A stretch of 64,000 bases of DNA from Halichoerus grypus (GCF_964656455.1 NC_135718.1:54775008-54839007), one strand, 5' to 3'; shown: positions 12,201 to 19,719, counted from the first letter of the stretch. Notes: generated by a model not told the origin, from the letters alone. Translations and numbers: made by a program.

Positions 12201-15200
12201 CTTCTGACCTAGGGCCCCCATGTCCACATACGACAGGGAAATAAAAATTGACCCAGAATTTCCCAACCATGCTGACCACAATGATCACTGTGGCATTCAA
12301 GGCCTACAGAGCCTGGTCTGGGTCCCCAGGCACCCTCCCCATCATGTGGCCAGGCCACTCCCGGGAAGAGCCCCTCTGCCAGATTTGGGGGGCTGCGAGA
12401 CCCTGCCCGGAAGCAGTCCTGCTTACCCTGTGTCCATCTTTCTGGAGTTTCTGGAGGACCCGCCTGAAACCAGAGAGGCTGGGCTGTCCCATGCCAAACA
12501 CGGTGAGGCCACCCCGCACTTGCCGGAAGTTGGGGGCCCCACAGCTCCGCACAGTGCCCAGTACATCCATCTTCTCAGCAACATCCCGCACCAGGAAGTA
12601 GCGTCCCTGGCAGGGGAAGAGCCACAAGGGGTTACTCAGATGCTCGGGGACATCTTCTATCAGTGGAGCTCTGTCCCAGGCCCCAGAGGATGGGGAGCAA
12701 GAGATGGGGCAGGGGACATGGTCTTCAAGTTGTCTGCAGGCTTTTGGAAAAAACAAAATATGTGACCATCTGTGATCCCAAGAAGAGTGTCATTTAGCAT
12801 GGGAAAGGGAAAAACAACAACTCCTGATGGGGAATCCAAGAAGGCTTCATGGAGGAGGCAGCATTGGGGGCAGGTCTTGAGGAAAGAAAGTAGGGAGAGG
12901 CACTCCAGGGGCAGGAAACTGAGGCTGGCTCTAGGGTGGGGCCTGAAGCTCTCCAGGAAGAAGTCAAATGTCTCCCGCAGCCAGAGGAAGGGCTTGGAGC
13001 AAGGGCCCAAGTGGGGAGTCACAGCCGGGGCCCCAGGAATCAGCTAGAGGAAACCTGCACTAGCCCCCTCCTGAGGTCCTGAAGCTCTGAGGACGGACGG
13101 GGCTCTCCCTTCCCCGGCTAGGGTGATGGATGCAATGAGGGACAGAGTAAAAGGGTGAGAACAAGAGGCGCCAGGGGAGTTCATTCCTGGGCACAAAGGA
13201 GCTCGGACATTATCTGGCCATGCCCCTCCAACAGGACCCACACATTGCCTGACAGATTAGAAATGGAACCAGTTCTTCCAGACACCAGAAAACCCCAGCT
13301 ACTCTTTCAACAAACACAGTTTCATCAGCATGATTATCCCTTCTCCGACTATTTACTGAGCACCTACACGGTGCCGGAGCACTGTTCAGGGCTGGGGGCT
13401 GCTGCAGTGAACAAGAAAAATGAAAGTCATCTGGGCGTGTGGACCTGGCTTTCTAGGGGATATGTGAGGGGAAAAAGCAGCTAAGCCAGAGAAGTTCTGG
13501 AGCGTAGAGAACAGGATAGAGATCCCCCAGCTGGGGCCCTGACTCTGTTCTCCCTGCTGCTCCAAGGGCGGGGTGTGGGCAGACTGAGGCCAGGCAGGGA
13601 CCTGCCAGAAGAGCCGATCAGGGGGCTCCGCGGGGCAGGGGGCACGGCCCAGGAAACCAGGGGGTGACAGGAAGTGGGGGAGGAGCCCAGACAGTGGGGT
13701 GAGGACATGACTCAGAGAAGGGGTCAGTGGGGAAAGCAGGAGGGAGGGACCCTCTGAAGAAGGAGGACCAGAGGTGGGTGGGGGAGGCCGAAGGGGGAAA
13801 GGGGCCGGGCTGCCCTCACCTGCACCAGGTAGTGCTCGGGGGTGGCGTCTGAGAGCCGGCCCAGTGTGTAATGGGCCTTGAGCAGCTCCTCATGGATCTG
13901 GAACTCCTCCTTACAGTTGTACCTGTCAGGGCAGAATGGAAACTTTCATGATCAAGGTAGCCTCCACCCTCACCAGACTCCATAACAGGACCACCCCACC
14001 GGCGCCCGTCTATGGCAGAGACAGCCTGCTGTCCCCAATACCCACCCTCCCCTCCTTCCTCAGCAACAGAACCCTGGAATTGTGACTGGGCCATCTGGCT
14101 GAGGACTACATTTCCCAGGCTCCCTTGCAGCTAGGATGGTCACGTGACTAAGGTTTGGCCAATGGGATATAAGGAGAAGTGATAATGCGTACAACTTCTG
14201 GGCCATTCCCTTAAAGGGAAGGTGGGTGCCTTCTACTTTCTCTCCTTCTCCCTGGCTAGCATCCAGAAGTGATGGCGAGAAGCAGATGCTAATGATGGTG
14301 GGGAAACAAGAGAGGCTGATCACAGAGTGGCCATTCCAGCTTGGTGCACCTCCCAGACTCTTGTGTAGAGAGAACCTTCGGTCCTGTTTAAGGCCTCCTA
14401 TTCGAGGGTTACCTGGGTCCAGGGGACCCTTCCATCAGATTGTCTCTGAGAACAACACCATGGCACAGTGAGGGGGCTCAGGACAGAGGCTTTGGGGTTG
14501 CATGATCTGGGCATGAACCCAACTTCACCACAGAGCAACTTTGGGGCTTTGGAGTGACTCACTCTCTCTGTGGTTCCCTTTCCAGTAATTCTCACCTCCT
14601 AGGGCTGCTGTGAGATTTCAAGGCACTGCTGAATGGAACTGTGGTCAGCCAAGGGCCTTGGGCACAGTGTTTATTAATATAATTATTTTTACTAGTCGCA
14701 GTGCTACCTCCACACAGGGCCATTTCAAACAAAACCCACAGGTATAAAAACAGATTTCTGCAGATGCTAAACCAGGATGGGTCTGTCTGTCTGCTCAAGA
14801 CATAAGAAGCTTCCGTGCTGATTATAACAGTGAATAAGACACTCGCACCCTGGTGTCTGTTCCTCTTTACAAAAGAACTGCGTCTAGGAAAGGCAGGGCA
14901 GTGGAATGAGTGAGGCAGGGGAGCCCGAAGCGAGGAGTTGAGAGACTTGGGGTCCCACTCCCAGCTCAGTCTCTATCTCACCACATGGTGGACAAATCCG
15001 TCTACCCCCGGAAGCTTGGTATTTAGATCCAGTCTTCACATCCGATCTAAAACGCATTCAATCAGGAGTCAGCAAACCTTTTATATCAAGAACTGGACAG
15101 TAAATAATTTTGGCTTGAGAGCCATACAGTTTCTGTTGCAACCACAACTCTGCGATTGAAGTGTTGAGCATCCACAGACAGCATACAAAGGAATAGGAGT

Positions 15201-16732
15201 GGCGGTGTTCCAATAAAACTTTATTTACAAAAGCAGATGCTAGGTGGGATTCGGTCCACAGGATACAGTTTGCCAAGCCCTGTGTTGGGTGATCTCTAAG
15301 GTCCCTTCCCCACAAACATGCTACAGCCCCAGGGTCCCTGCGCTCATACTCGCTCCAGGAGGCAGATCTTTACAGCAGGCTCATGACTGTTCTGAGCCAC
15401 ACCATTTGGTTAAGTATTCTGCACGTCATCACCATGCAATCTGATAAGAAAAAGAAGACCCAGGGGCGCCTGGGTGGCTCAGTCATTAAGCGTCTGTCTT
15501 GGGCTCGGGTCATGATCCCAGGGTCCTAGGATCGAGCCCCGCATCGGGCTCCCTGCTCAGCGGGAAGCCTGCTTCTCCCTCTCCCACCTCCCTGCTTGTG
15601 TTCCCTCTCTTGCTGTGTCTCTCTCTCTGTCAAATAAATAAATAAAATCTTAAAAAAAAAAAAAAGAGGAAGGAAGGAAGGAAGGAAGGAAGGAAGGAAG
15701 GGAGGGAGGGAGGGAGGGAGGGAGGGAGGGAGGGAGGGAGGAAAACAAGACCCAGAGAGGGGAAAGGATTTGCCTGAGGTCACAGAGCAAAGCCCAGGAC
15801 GTGTGTCTCCGACACTGCCCTCAAGGGCCAAACCTAGATGTGTCATCTCTGGTAGAGAGACAATATCAAGTCTCTTCTCTTCCCCTTATCACGAGCACAG
15901 TAATGGATTAGGATTCTAATTTTCCTGTCAGGCCCCAAAGCCAGCAGGCCGATTTATCATTCCCACCCCTCAGGTCTCCTGACACACAAAGTCCCATCTG
16001 CTAGGTCTCTGCCAAACTTCTTTGTGTAGAATACAGTTCATTCTTAGTTCACTGTGTCCTACTTCCTGCATGCTGGAGGGGCCCAGAGGCAGATTCGACG
16101 TGAGCTGAGGCTTCCCGATTCACCGGGAGACAGAGCCCTTGCCTCTCTTGTCCTCCTGGCCTCTGGCTCCCAGCACCCACTCCTTCACTGACCCCACAGG
16201 GCAGACAGGGTTGCAGAGCCCCCTTCTGGACCCCCTTCTTCTGGACACATGTAGTGTATCCATGTGTCTCAAAATATGGTGCCTGAACCCACCCTCAGCC
16301 TCCTCCAGGAAAGTCCCTCAAGGACCTAATTAAGAGAGGTGACCAAGAGCTTCCAGCTTTTTCAGCCACAGCTCTTTTACGACCTGGTATTAACCTCAGT
16401 TTCGAACCATAATTACTAGTTGTGAAAAATAAAAAATCTAAATTTTAGGCACCTTAGTATATAAACTGTTTGAAAATGTTTGGCCAAAAATGATTTTCAA
16501 AAGGGTGTCCCCCCACCGGCCACTTCTCCTTCTCCATGCTTCCTGGCCCTATGGACATGAGCTAAGAGACCCACAACAGAGACCCACTCAGGCACTTGCT
16601 TGCTGTGTTACTCCAGACAAACTGCTTAACCTCTCTGGGCCTCAGTATCTTCATCTATGAAATTGTAGACTCAGTGCTTTATGCCACCACTCCTCCGGGA
16701 AGCTGCCCCAACCATGTCATCCAGGGACACGG

Positions 16733-16767
<35 letters not shown>

Positions 16768-16961
16768 GCCACTCACGTGATCACGACGGGGGCCACTTTG
16801 TTGGGGATGATGGACTTGGCCTTACTGTTGTGCAAGCCTGTGGTCTGGAAGGAGTGGACACTGAGTGAGTGCTGACTGTCCATCGTGCCGCCCCCCTGGA
16901 GGCCCTCGAAGGGGGCGCCCACCGAAACCGTCTGCTGGGCTGTGCTGGCCGTAGTACCCAT
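138..16961 (-). CDS. PALD1: PALD1 (paladin), coding exons 2-18, 3' end outside window
   Basis: Paladin is a PTP-like, phytase-related cytoplasmic phosphatase-family protein. The literature links it to endothelial VEGFR2 trafficking, phosphoinositides and insulin-receptor signalling (established knowledge). The coding sequence joins, on the minus strand, 16961-16777, 13922-13820, 12606-12427, 11068-10904, 10041-9881, 9654-9579, 8860-8709, 8359-8260, 8064-7960, 5851-5756, 5319-5191, 4692-4576, 4485-4330, 4002-3820, 2741-2601, 2369-2298 and 278-138. All introns are GT-AG, phases close, and the 754 codons are open. Two CX5R motifs are intact: CQTGVGRT (Cys about 312) and CLSGQGRT (Cys about 661). 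Residues match human paladin, recalled from memory, nearly throughout. Human paladin is 856 residues, so about 102 C-terminal residues should lie left of position 1. The N-terminus MGTTAS fits N-myristoylation. No frameshift or stop suggests decay. Confidence 0.97.
379..1530 (+). mobile_element. L1 3' end (ORF2 tail and 3' UTR)
   Basis: The typical mammalian L1 3' wording is present in order: 'atgggcaaagaacttgaacag', 'ccagcaattccacttctg', 'cataaga'-type spacer remnants, and a terminal 'tttaccacaatgaaaaaa' poly-A. It is broken by many stops and indels. It fills over half of PALD1 intron 17, antisense to the gene. Confidence 0.85.
1640..2297. other. Intron 17 remainder with poly-G run and MIR piece
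   Basis: This is GC-rich unique DNA. A pure G run of about 14 lies at 1669-1682. A MIR-like piece in plus orientation, ending 'catctgtgaaatgggagcagg', lies at about 2125-2205. Confidence 0.55.
2298..2369 (-). CDS. PALD1: PALD1 exon 17
   Basis: This exon is 72 nt, residues 684-707 (GFPEVGEEEL to FTKGEFE). It is short and acidic. The acceptor is CCTCCCCCAG and the donor GAG|GTGAGC, phase 0. Confidence 0.95.
2601..2741 (-). CDS. PALD1: PALD1 exon 16, second CX5R loop
   Basis: This exon is 141 nt, residues 637-683 (DFDRLLEALR to LAFWHIQ). It contains GFVFSCLSGQGRTTT, an intact CX5R with Cys about 661 and Arg about 667, and then the helix 'AMVVAVLAFWHIQ'. The acceptor is CCCCACCCAG and the donor CAG|GTTTGT, phase 0. 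Confidence 0.96.
3195..3660. repeat. Degenerate CA-rich low-complexity block in intron 15
   Basis: About 460 bp dominated by CACA and ACAC words broken by short unrelated words, with a purer CA stretch at 2926-2951 nearby. On the transcribed strand it reads as a GU-rich stretch in the pre-mRNA. It produces spurious Thr/His- or Val/Cys-rich frames, which are not genes. Confidence 0.8.
3820..4002 (-). CDS. PALD1: PALD1 exon 15
   Basis: This exon is 183 nt, residues 576-636 (NLESQLKAHL to FCAPCEQ). 'FQTCLTMQEVF..HRGAYPGLTYHRIPLPDF' precedes the second P-loop. The segment SMPLPGTGGAPTRK is the least conserved part compared with recalled human paladin. The acceptor is CCTCCTCTAG and the donor CAG|GTGAGG, phase 0. 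Confidence 0.95.
4003..4329 (-). other. PALD1: PALD1 intron 14
   Basis: A short intron with a MIR-like plus-strand fragment around 4180-4250 ('ggggcctcagtttctccatc'). Nothing else was recognised. Confidence 0.6.
4330..4485 (-). CDS. PALD1: PALD1 exon 14
   Basis: This exon is 156 nt, residues 524-575 (ALGSILAYLT to PMASDQLE). 'VVWVNLREEAVLECDG' is the second-repeat counterpart of the degenerate loop in exon 5, and here it has no catalytic cysteine. The donor is GAG|GTGAGG, phase 0. Confidence 0.95.
4576..4692 (-). CDS. PALD1: PALD1 exon 13
   Basis: This exon is 117 nt, residues 485-523 (GADDLISPDA to TAQPSAK). It opens the second repeat: 'VREMDVANFRRVP..PIYGTAQPS' matches 'VRSCGAPNFRQVRGG..VFGMGQPS' of exon 4. 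The acceptor is TCCCTGCAG and the donor AAG|GTGACC, phase 0. Confidence 0.95.
4795..4945 (-). repeat. MIR relic
   Basis: Antisense MIR core words 'cagatgaggaacctgaggctc' and 'accaggcctcctgcc' lie in intron 12. The rest of that intron (4693-5190) is unremarkable. Confidence 0.65.
5191..5319 (-). CDS. PALD1: PALD1 exon 12
   Basis: This exon is 129 nt, residues 442-484 (YPLAFALSFS to LVAKGSL). It links the first and second repeat units. The acceptor is CGGGCTGCAG and the donor CTG|GTGAGT, phase 0. Confidence 0.95.
5320..5755 (-). other. PALD1: PALD1 intron 11
   Basis: GC-rich intron with a short poly-G run near 5432-5441. I recognised no repeat. Confidence 0.6.
5756..5851 (-). CDS. PALD1: PALD1 exon 11
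   Basis: This exon is 96 nt, residues 410-441 (GSCSQHGVQQ to NYYLHEQ). 'LERYFYLILFNYYLHEQ' is the end motif of the first repeat; human paladin has a matching 'LERYVCLILFNAYLHLE' near its C-terminus, beyond this window. The donor is CAG|GTGCGG, phase 0, the weakest match to consensus among the exon donors. The exon hides inside a longer unrelated open frame. Confidence 0.94.
6605..6815 (+). mobile_element. Non-autonomous hAT-type DNA transposon relic
   Basis: It begins 'agaggtcagcaaatgtctat', contains 'agtaaatattctggg' and 'tgttccaatagaactta', and ends 'ggatttggcccatgggtcac' then 'tttgccaacctct'. The terminal words are complementary, as in terminal inverted repeats. A second member of the same family sits at 15063-15290. 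I do not assert the subfamily name. Confidence 0.75.
6960..7195 (-). repeat. MIR, nearly full length
   Basis: Antisense MIR wording in order: 'atcctcacaacaactctatg', 'ggggaaactgaggca', 'ggtggcagagccaggcctgg', 'acgctcttaacc'. It lies in intron 10. Old L1-like sequence (6830-6930) precedes it and a weak MIR-like piece lies at 6310-6440. No repeat was recognised at 5852-6300 or 7250-7959. Confidence 0.85.
7960..8064 (-). CDS. PALD1: PALD1 exon 10
   Basis: This exon is 105 nt, residues 375-409 (VDRAITACAE to RPESPAQ). It is a predicted helix (ELHDLKEVILEHQRKLEG) followed by a short linker. The acceptor is GGCACCAG and the donor CAG|GTGAGG, phase 0. Confidence 0.95.
8260..8359 (-). CDS. PALD1: PALD1 exon 9
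   Basis: This exon is 100 nt. One base completes Glu341 and 33 codons follow (AVPLQTKPLP to GRKMVDE, residues 342-374). 'VIQSFLxMVPQGRxMVxEVD' parallels 'VVQLLPDGHRVKKEVD' of exon 18. The acceptor is CCTTGTCAG and the donor GAG|GTGAGT, phase 0. Confidence 0.95.
8500..8605 (-). repeat. MIR fragment in intron 8
   Basis: Antisense core words 'ggggaaacaggcccagaaagg' shortened by mutation, followed by 'aacccaggaaatgaacccca'. The rest of intron 8 (8360-8708) shows nothing named. Confidence 0.55.
8709..8860 (-). CDS. PALD1: PALD1 exon 8, first CX5R loop
   Basis: This exon is 152 nt, residues 291-340 plus two bases of Glu341. It contains ALLFSCQTGVGRTN, an intact CX5R phosphatase signature with Cys about 312 and Arg about 318, followed by the helix 'LGMTLGTLILFHHSG'. 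Human paladin, as I recall it, has Met where this species has Thr in CQTGVGRT. The donor is CCGGA|GTGAGT, phase 2. Confidence 0.95.
9260..9345 (-). repeat. MIR fragment in intron 7
   Basis: 'gaggtcaggtgatttgtcc' then 'agatcacacagcaaattagc' is the antisense MIR core. Intron 7 also holds a short CA tract at 9390-9413. Its remaining sequence (8861-9250) is unrecognised. Confidence 0.7.
9579..9654 (-). CDS. PALD1: PALD1 exon 7
   Basis: This exon is 76 nt. One base completes Arg265, then 25 codons follow (YHRLPLPEQG to FVNVLR, residues 266-290). 'YHRLPLPEQ' is paralogous to 'YHRIPLPDF' in exon 15. It supplies the conserved strand and loop before the P-loop. The donor is CGG|GTAAGT, phase 0. Confidence 0.95.
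9881..10041 (-). CDS. PALD1: PALD1 exon 6
   Basis: This exon is 161 nt, residues 212-264 plus two bases of Arg265 (IHDFAQLSEN to PLFLRPAY). It starts at the ATC after CCATGCAG and ends TACAG|GTACCG, phase 2. It is acidic in the middle (RGEDDVHVTEE). Confidence 0.95.
10042..10903 (-). other. PALD1: PALD1 intron 5
   Basis: 862 bp of GC-rich unique DNA. I recognised neither a repeat nor a coding signal. Confidence 0.6.
10904..11068 (-). CDS. PALD1: PALD1 exon 5
   Basis: This exon is 165 nt, residues 157-211 (ECIIFCVREE to LELAIRKE). 'CVREEPVLF' occupies the place of a phosphatase loop but lacks Arg at Cys+6, so it is not a CX5R site. Its paralogue in exon 14 reads 'VNLREEAVLE', where even the cysteine is gone. 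The donor is GAG|GTAAGG, phase 0. Confidence 0.96.
11280..11470 (+). repeat. L2 LINE 3' end relic
   Basis: The L2 3' pattern is visible: 'ggactacaggttccttacac', 'tccattattccaagcacgga' and 'tgcttgataaacactgggg'. It is old and diverged, in intron 4. Confidence 0.6.
11758..11943 (+). mobile_element. SINEC (CAN-SINE)
   Basis: Head 'ggggcgcctgggtggttcag', body 'ctgctcagcggggagtctgc', tail 'aataaataaaatcttaaaa'. AAAAACAGGC flanks both sides as a target-site duplication. It lies in intron 4, antisense to PALD1. Confidence 0.95.
11950..12130 (+). repeat. MIR relic
   Basis: 'tcctctctgggcctcggtttc' trimmed by divergence and 'tgcaatgggaggaactgccc' follow the sense MIR order. It sits directly after a SINEC. 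Confidence 0.65.
12427..12606 (-). CDS. PALD1: PALD1 exon 4
   Basis: This exon is 180 nt, residues 97-156 (GRYFLVRDVA to QKLQKDGHR). It carries the core of the first PTP-like-phytase-type repeat, including 'SCGAPNFRQV' and 'VFGMGQPSLSGF'. Exons 13-14 hold the paralogous motif 'VANFRRVPRMPIYGTAQPS'. The acceptor is CCCCTGCCAG and the donor AGG|GTAAGC, both phase 0. Confidence 0.96.
12607..13819 (-). other. PALD1: PALD1 intron 3
   Basis: Mostly unique GC-rich sequence. A weak antisense MIR-like phrase 'tttactgagcacctacacgg' occurs at about 13345-13400. An old interspersed-repeat phrase ('gaaggcttcatggaggaggc') lies near 12840-12990; its family is not asserted. Confidence 0.55.
13820..13922 (-). 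CDS. PALD1: PALD1 exon 3
   Basis: This exon is 103 nt. One base completes Thr62 and 34 codons follow (residues 63-96), from YNCKEEFQIH to PEHYLVQ. The acceptor is CCCTGACAG and the donor CAG|GTGAGG, phase 0. The 'HYTLGRLSD..PEHYLVQ' stretch leads into the first phytase-like repeat. It is too short to stand out as an open reading frame and was recovered from phase and homology. Confidence 0.95.
14082..14330 (+). repeat. Old interspersed repeat, 5' part, family not named
   Basis: It contains 'ctacatttcccaggctccct', 'ggccaatgggatataagg' and 'acaacttctgggccattccc', a phrase order that recurs widely in mammalian genomes. Another member of the same family is at 26795-27155. It is LTR-like in length, but I cannot assign it. 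Confidence 0.55.
14480..14610 (+). repeat. MIR relic
   Basis: 'ggctttggggttgcatgatc' then 'gtgactcactctctctgtgg' and 'ctcctagggctgctgtgag' follow MIR order in intron 2. Confidence 0.6.
15063..15290 (+). mobile_element. Non-autonomous hAT-type DNA transposon relic
   Basis: Starts 'caggagtcagcaaacctttt', contains 'gtgttccaataaaactttat' and 'ttacaaaagcag', and ends 'acagtttgccaagccctg'. It is the same family and orientation as 6605-6815. Confidence 0.8.
15464..15746 (+). mobile_element. SINEC with GGAA/GGGA microsatellite tail
   Basis: Normal SINEC head and body are followed by a short poly-A at 15649-15665 and then (GGAA)n and (GGGA)n to about 15741. The duplication AAGACCCAG at 15455-15463 and 15747-15755 brackets both SINE and microsatellite. 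The repeat therefore grew inside the retroposon tail. Confidence 0.93.
15666..15741 (+). repeat. (GGAA)n(GGGA)n microsatellite
   Basis: About 8 GGAA units change into about 10 GGGA units without interruption. GGAA arrays are ETS-factor core sites (established), but function here is not implied. Confidence 0.95.
16585..16665 (+). repeat. MIR fragment
   Basis: 'gctgtgttactccagacaaa', 'ctgcttaacctctctgggcc' and 'tcagtatcttcatctatg' match the MIR core just upstream (plus-strand sense) of the exon 2 donor region. Confidence 0.8.
16732..16766. repeat. (CA)n / (TG)n microsatellite beside exon 2 donor
   Basis: About 17 CA units on the plus strand, read as (UG)n in PALD1 pre-mRNA. It starts about ten bases after the GTGAGT donor of exon 2. 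Confidence 0.97.
16777..16961 (-). CDS. PALD1: PALD1 exon 2, coding part with start codon
   Basis: This exon encodes residues 1-61 plus two bases of codon 62. It starts MGTTASTAQQ and ends NKVAPVVIT. The ATG at 16961 has A at -3 and G at +4, a strong Kozak context. An in-frame TGA lies 18 nt upstream inside the same exon, which fixes this start. Gly2 followed by Ser6 fits an N-myristoylation signal. The serine- and histidine-rich N-terminal segment looks disordered. The donor is ATCAC|GTGAGT, phase 2, and a (TG)n tract follows within about ten bases. Confidence 0.96.
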
Positions 16962-16990
16962 AGTCCGCTGGCAGCCTCAGGACCCCAAAC
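16962..16990 (-). other. PALD1: PALD1 exon 2, 5' UTR part and acceptor
   Basis: The 29 nt upstream of the ATG follow a good acceptor (TTCTCATCCCGCAG|GTTTGG). Because the exon opens with untranslated sequence, the first exon of the gene must be non-coding and lie far upstream, as in human PALD1. Confidence 0.85.
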
Positions 16991-17443
16991 CTGCGGGATG
17001 AGAAGGCATGGGGTGTGGGGAAGGGGTGGGAAAATCCACAGCAGGAAGGGACCTAGCCCAGCTCCACCTCCACCCCCACCGCCCAGATGCCAAGTCTGAG
17101 GCCCAGAAAGCACGAGCTCAGCCTGCAGCAGGAGACAGAGGGCAGGTGTGCCGCCTCCCAGTGTTCCCTGAACGCCTACCCTGCGCCTGTCCCTTGGCTT
17201 CTGCTTTGGGGGGGTTACGGACATGAAGGGACATAAAGACACAGCCCCTGAACGCTTACGGTTACACTCCCCTGGCAAAAATATGACCGTTAGGAAGGGG
17301 TTAGCCCTCCACACCAGGTCAGGACCTCGGGCTCTAAGTGACTGGGTCAGGCCACACAGAGGCAGGGCCCCCCAGACGCACAGAAGTGGGAAGACCTGGG
17401 GCAGGTGCAGAAGGAAGTCAAGCTTGGCTCTGAAGAATGTGGA

Positions 17444-17680
17444 GGCAGGGGCGCACCTGGGTTGCTCAGTTGGTTAAGCATCCGACTCGATTTCGGCGCA
17501 GGTCATGATCTCAGGGTCATGAGATCAAGCCCAGCATCAGGCTCCATGCTCAGCAGGGAGTCTGAGATTCTCTCTCTTCTCCCTCTGCCTCTGCCCCTGT
17601 TCACTGCGTGCTCTCTCTCTCTCTCTCTCGCACACACGTGTGCTAAAATAAATAAATAAATCTTTAAAAAGAGAGAGAGA
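17444..17680 (+). mobile_element. SINEC
   Basis: The head is diverged ('ggggcgcacctgggttgctc'), the body reads 'tgctcagcagggagtctgag', and the tail has TC and GA tracts. The target-site duplication GAATGTGGA lies at 17435-17443 and 17681-17689. Confidence 0.9.
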
Positions 17681-17829
17681 GAATGTGGATGGAAACAGGA
17701 TACAGGAGGTCACTCTAGCCATGAATATCACAAAATGAGGCTGGGGACATCCAAGGGTTCAGTGAAAGCACCAGGCCCCTGAACTTGACATCACCGATCA
17801 TCAATATCCCCATCAACAGCCAAAGATTC

Positions 17830-18325
17830 CGCCCCCCACAAGGCAGGCTGGGTGCCCTGGTGGATTCAGCAATTCCCCTGGTGGGCTCTCTCCCTGAGAA
17901 ATACTTAAGGATGTTCGCAAAAACCAGGCTTCTGGGATGTGTTGCTGCCGGAAGTGTTGTTTACAACTGCAAAACACGGGAACCCACCTCCAGCCAACAA
18001 GAGCGGCTCTGCTGAATAAAGTAGGGGCATCTCTAAGGTCAAAGGTTAAACAGCCATTGAAAATATCATACTGATGGATCTGGAAAGACATGGAGGACAC
18101 AGGGATAGAAGGAGCAGGTTGCAAGGCAAGAACGGGCTCCAGTCCCATTTTAATTCACGAAAGTGTATCGGGAGAAAAGCCTGGGAGATACACATCAAGA
18201 TGCTAATGTGAGTTATCACCAAGTGATGAGATGAGAGTTCATTTGTGTCTTCTCCTTTTGCTTGTTCTCCTCTGAACACTAACTGGGTAATGAAGTTAAA
18301 GCCTATTGAGAACAGATAAGAGAAT
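17830..18325 (+). mobile_element. Old L1 3' end
   Basis: It shows the L1 order 'cagccattgaaaatatcata', 'ggaaagacatggaggacaca', 'agcaggttgcaaggcaag' and 'ttatcaccaagtgatgagat'. It is heavily mutated. Confidence 0.65.
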
Positions 18326-19719
18326 GTCTGGGGAAATGGCCGGAGACGGGTGAGGAGTTGATGGAGGGTGTGAGGAGCCGTCCCCAGACACAACTCCCTC
18401 AGCTGCCCTCAGCCGCCCTCAGCCCAGGGTGAGCTGCTCCACATGGTGGGGACAATCTGCTCCCACCACCCCGCCCTCTAGAAACCAGCAGCGGCACCCA
18501 GGGAAGAGGGTGGTGGAGGCAGCAGGTCAGCGGGTCAGTGTGAAGGCTGAGCTCACTGGGCCTTCTCTCCCCCAGGCCCTGAGTACTGGGGCTCCCCCTC
18601 CCCAGAGCCGCCTAGACAGAATGACTAGACTCATCCACCCCTCCTCAAACCTTCCCAAACCACCACCTGTCCCTATCCCTCTGCAGTCTGGAAAGGGCTC
18701 CCTCTCTCCCTCTGGCCCTGCCTTGTCATCCTTGAAAACTCCCAGTAGCCATGCGACAGCTCTGTCAACATGCACACTTGTGCTTATAAGAGCCCCGTCG
18801 CACCCCGTCCAATTTCCCCCTCCCTCCATCCCTCTCTCCCACTTTCCCTCTCTGTCTCTGTCAAACGTGGACGGAATGAGCCTCTGCTCCTAAACAGAAA
18901 TACGGGCTGCTCAGAGAGCATGAGGGGCTCCACAGTGGGCCCCAGCCTGCCAACAGCAGAGCCAGAAACTTCTCTCCACTTCTCCCCCAACCCAGCTCAC
19001 CAAAGTTCCCTGGACCCCTCCCAGCAGCCCGGGCCAAGGAGGCATGGACAGGAACAGTCTCCTCCAAGAATAGGGGCACGGGTAGCTGTCCCAAATGAGG
19101 GCATGAGGGACAGGAAATGGGAAGGGCCTATAGGAGGCAGCAGCTGCCCACAGCTGCCCAGCCAGGCCAGGCCCTGCCCGCTTTGGGCTGAGCTGCAGCC
19201 ACCCCCGTGTCTCACGGGCCCCACAGGCGACAACAGGCCCCAGCTGGTGCCCTGTCAGGGCAGCCGGGAGATAATACACATGTGCACAGCTGCAGGCTAG
19301 AGGGCTGGGGGAAGGACAATAGCCTTTGAAAGCTGACTGGCTTCCAAACTGTCTAGAGGAGGGTGAAGCCCCGGGATGTCCAGGCCTCCCACTCTGTAAA
19401 ACTCCTCCTGAAACCCCTCTCCACCCTGCCAGGAGTGAGCCTCACCAGCCCAGGGGCCTCCTCCTGCTGGCCCCATGCTGCAGGGCCCCGAGCAACTTCC
19501 CCATGTCCCCAGCCCTAAAATGGCAGTAGGGACGGCATGGTCCAAAAGTCTCTTCCAGATTCAAACAGATCTGGCTCCTAAGACTGGAGGTCCTGGTGGT
19601 CACACCCCAACCGCCCACTACCAGGGAAGGCGGTCAGCAAGGTCGGGTGGGGGGGTGTTAGTTGGGTCCCTAGTGCTCAAACCTCTGCTTGGGGGAAGAA
19701 TGGGGAGGGCAGGGTGGAA

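Noticed and set aside
15526..15846. Frames reading LYLTERE/ERERE-type peptides here and at 17537, 21652, 25862, 34105, 45173 and 62868
   Set aside because: These are translations of reversed SINEC bodies and microsatellites.
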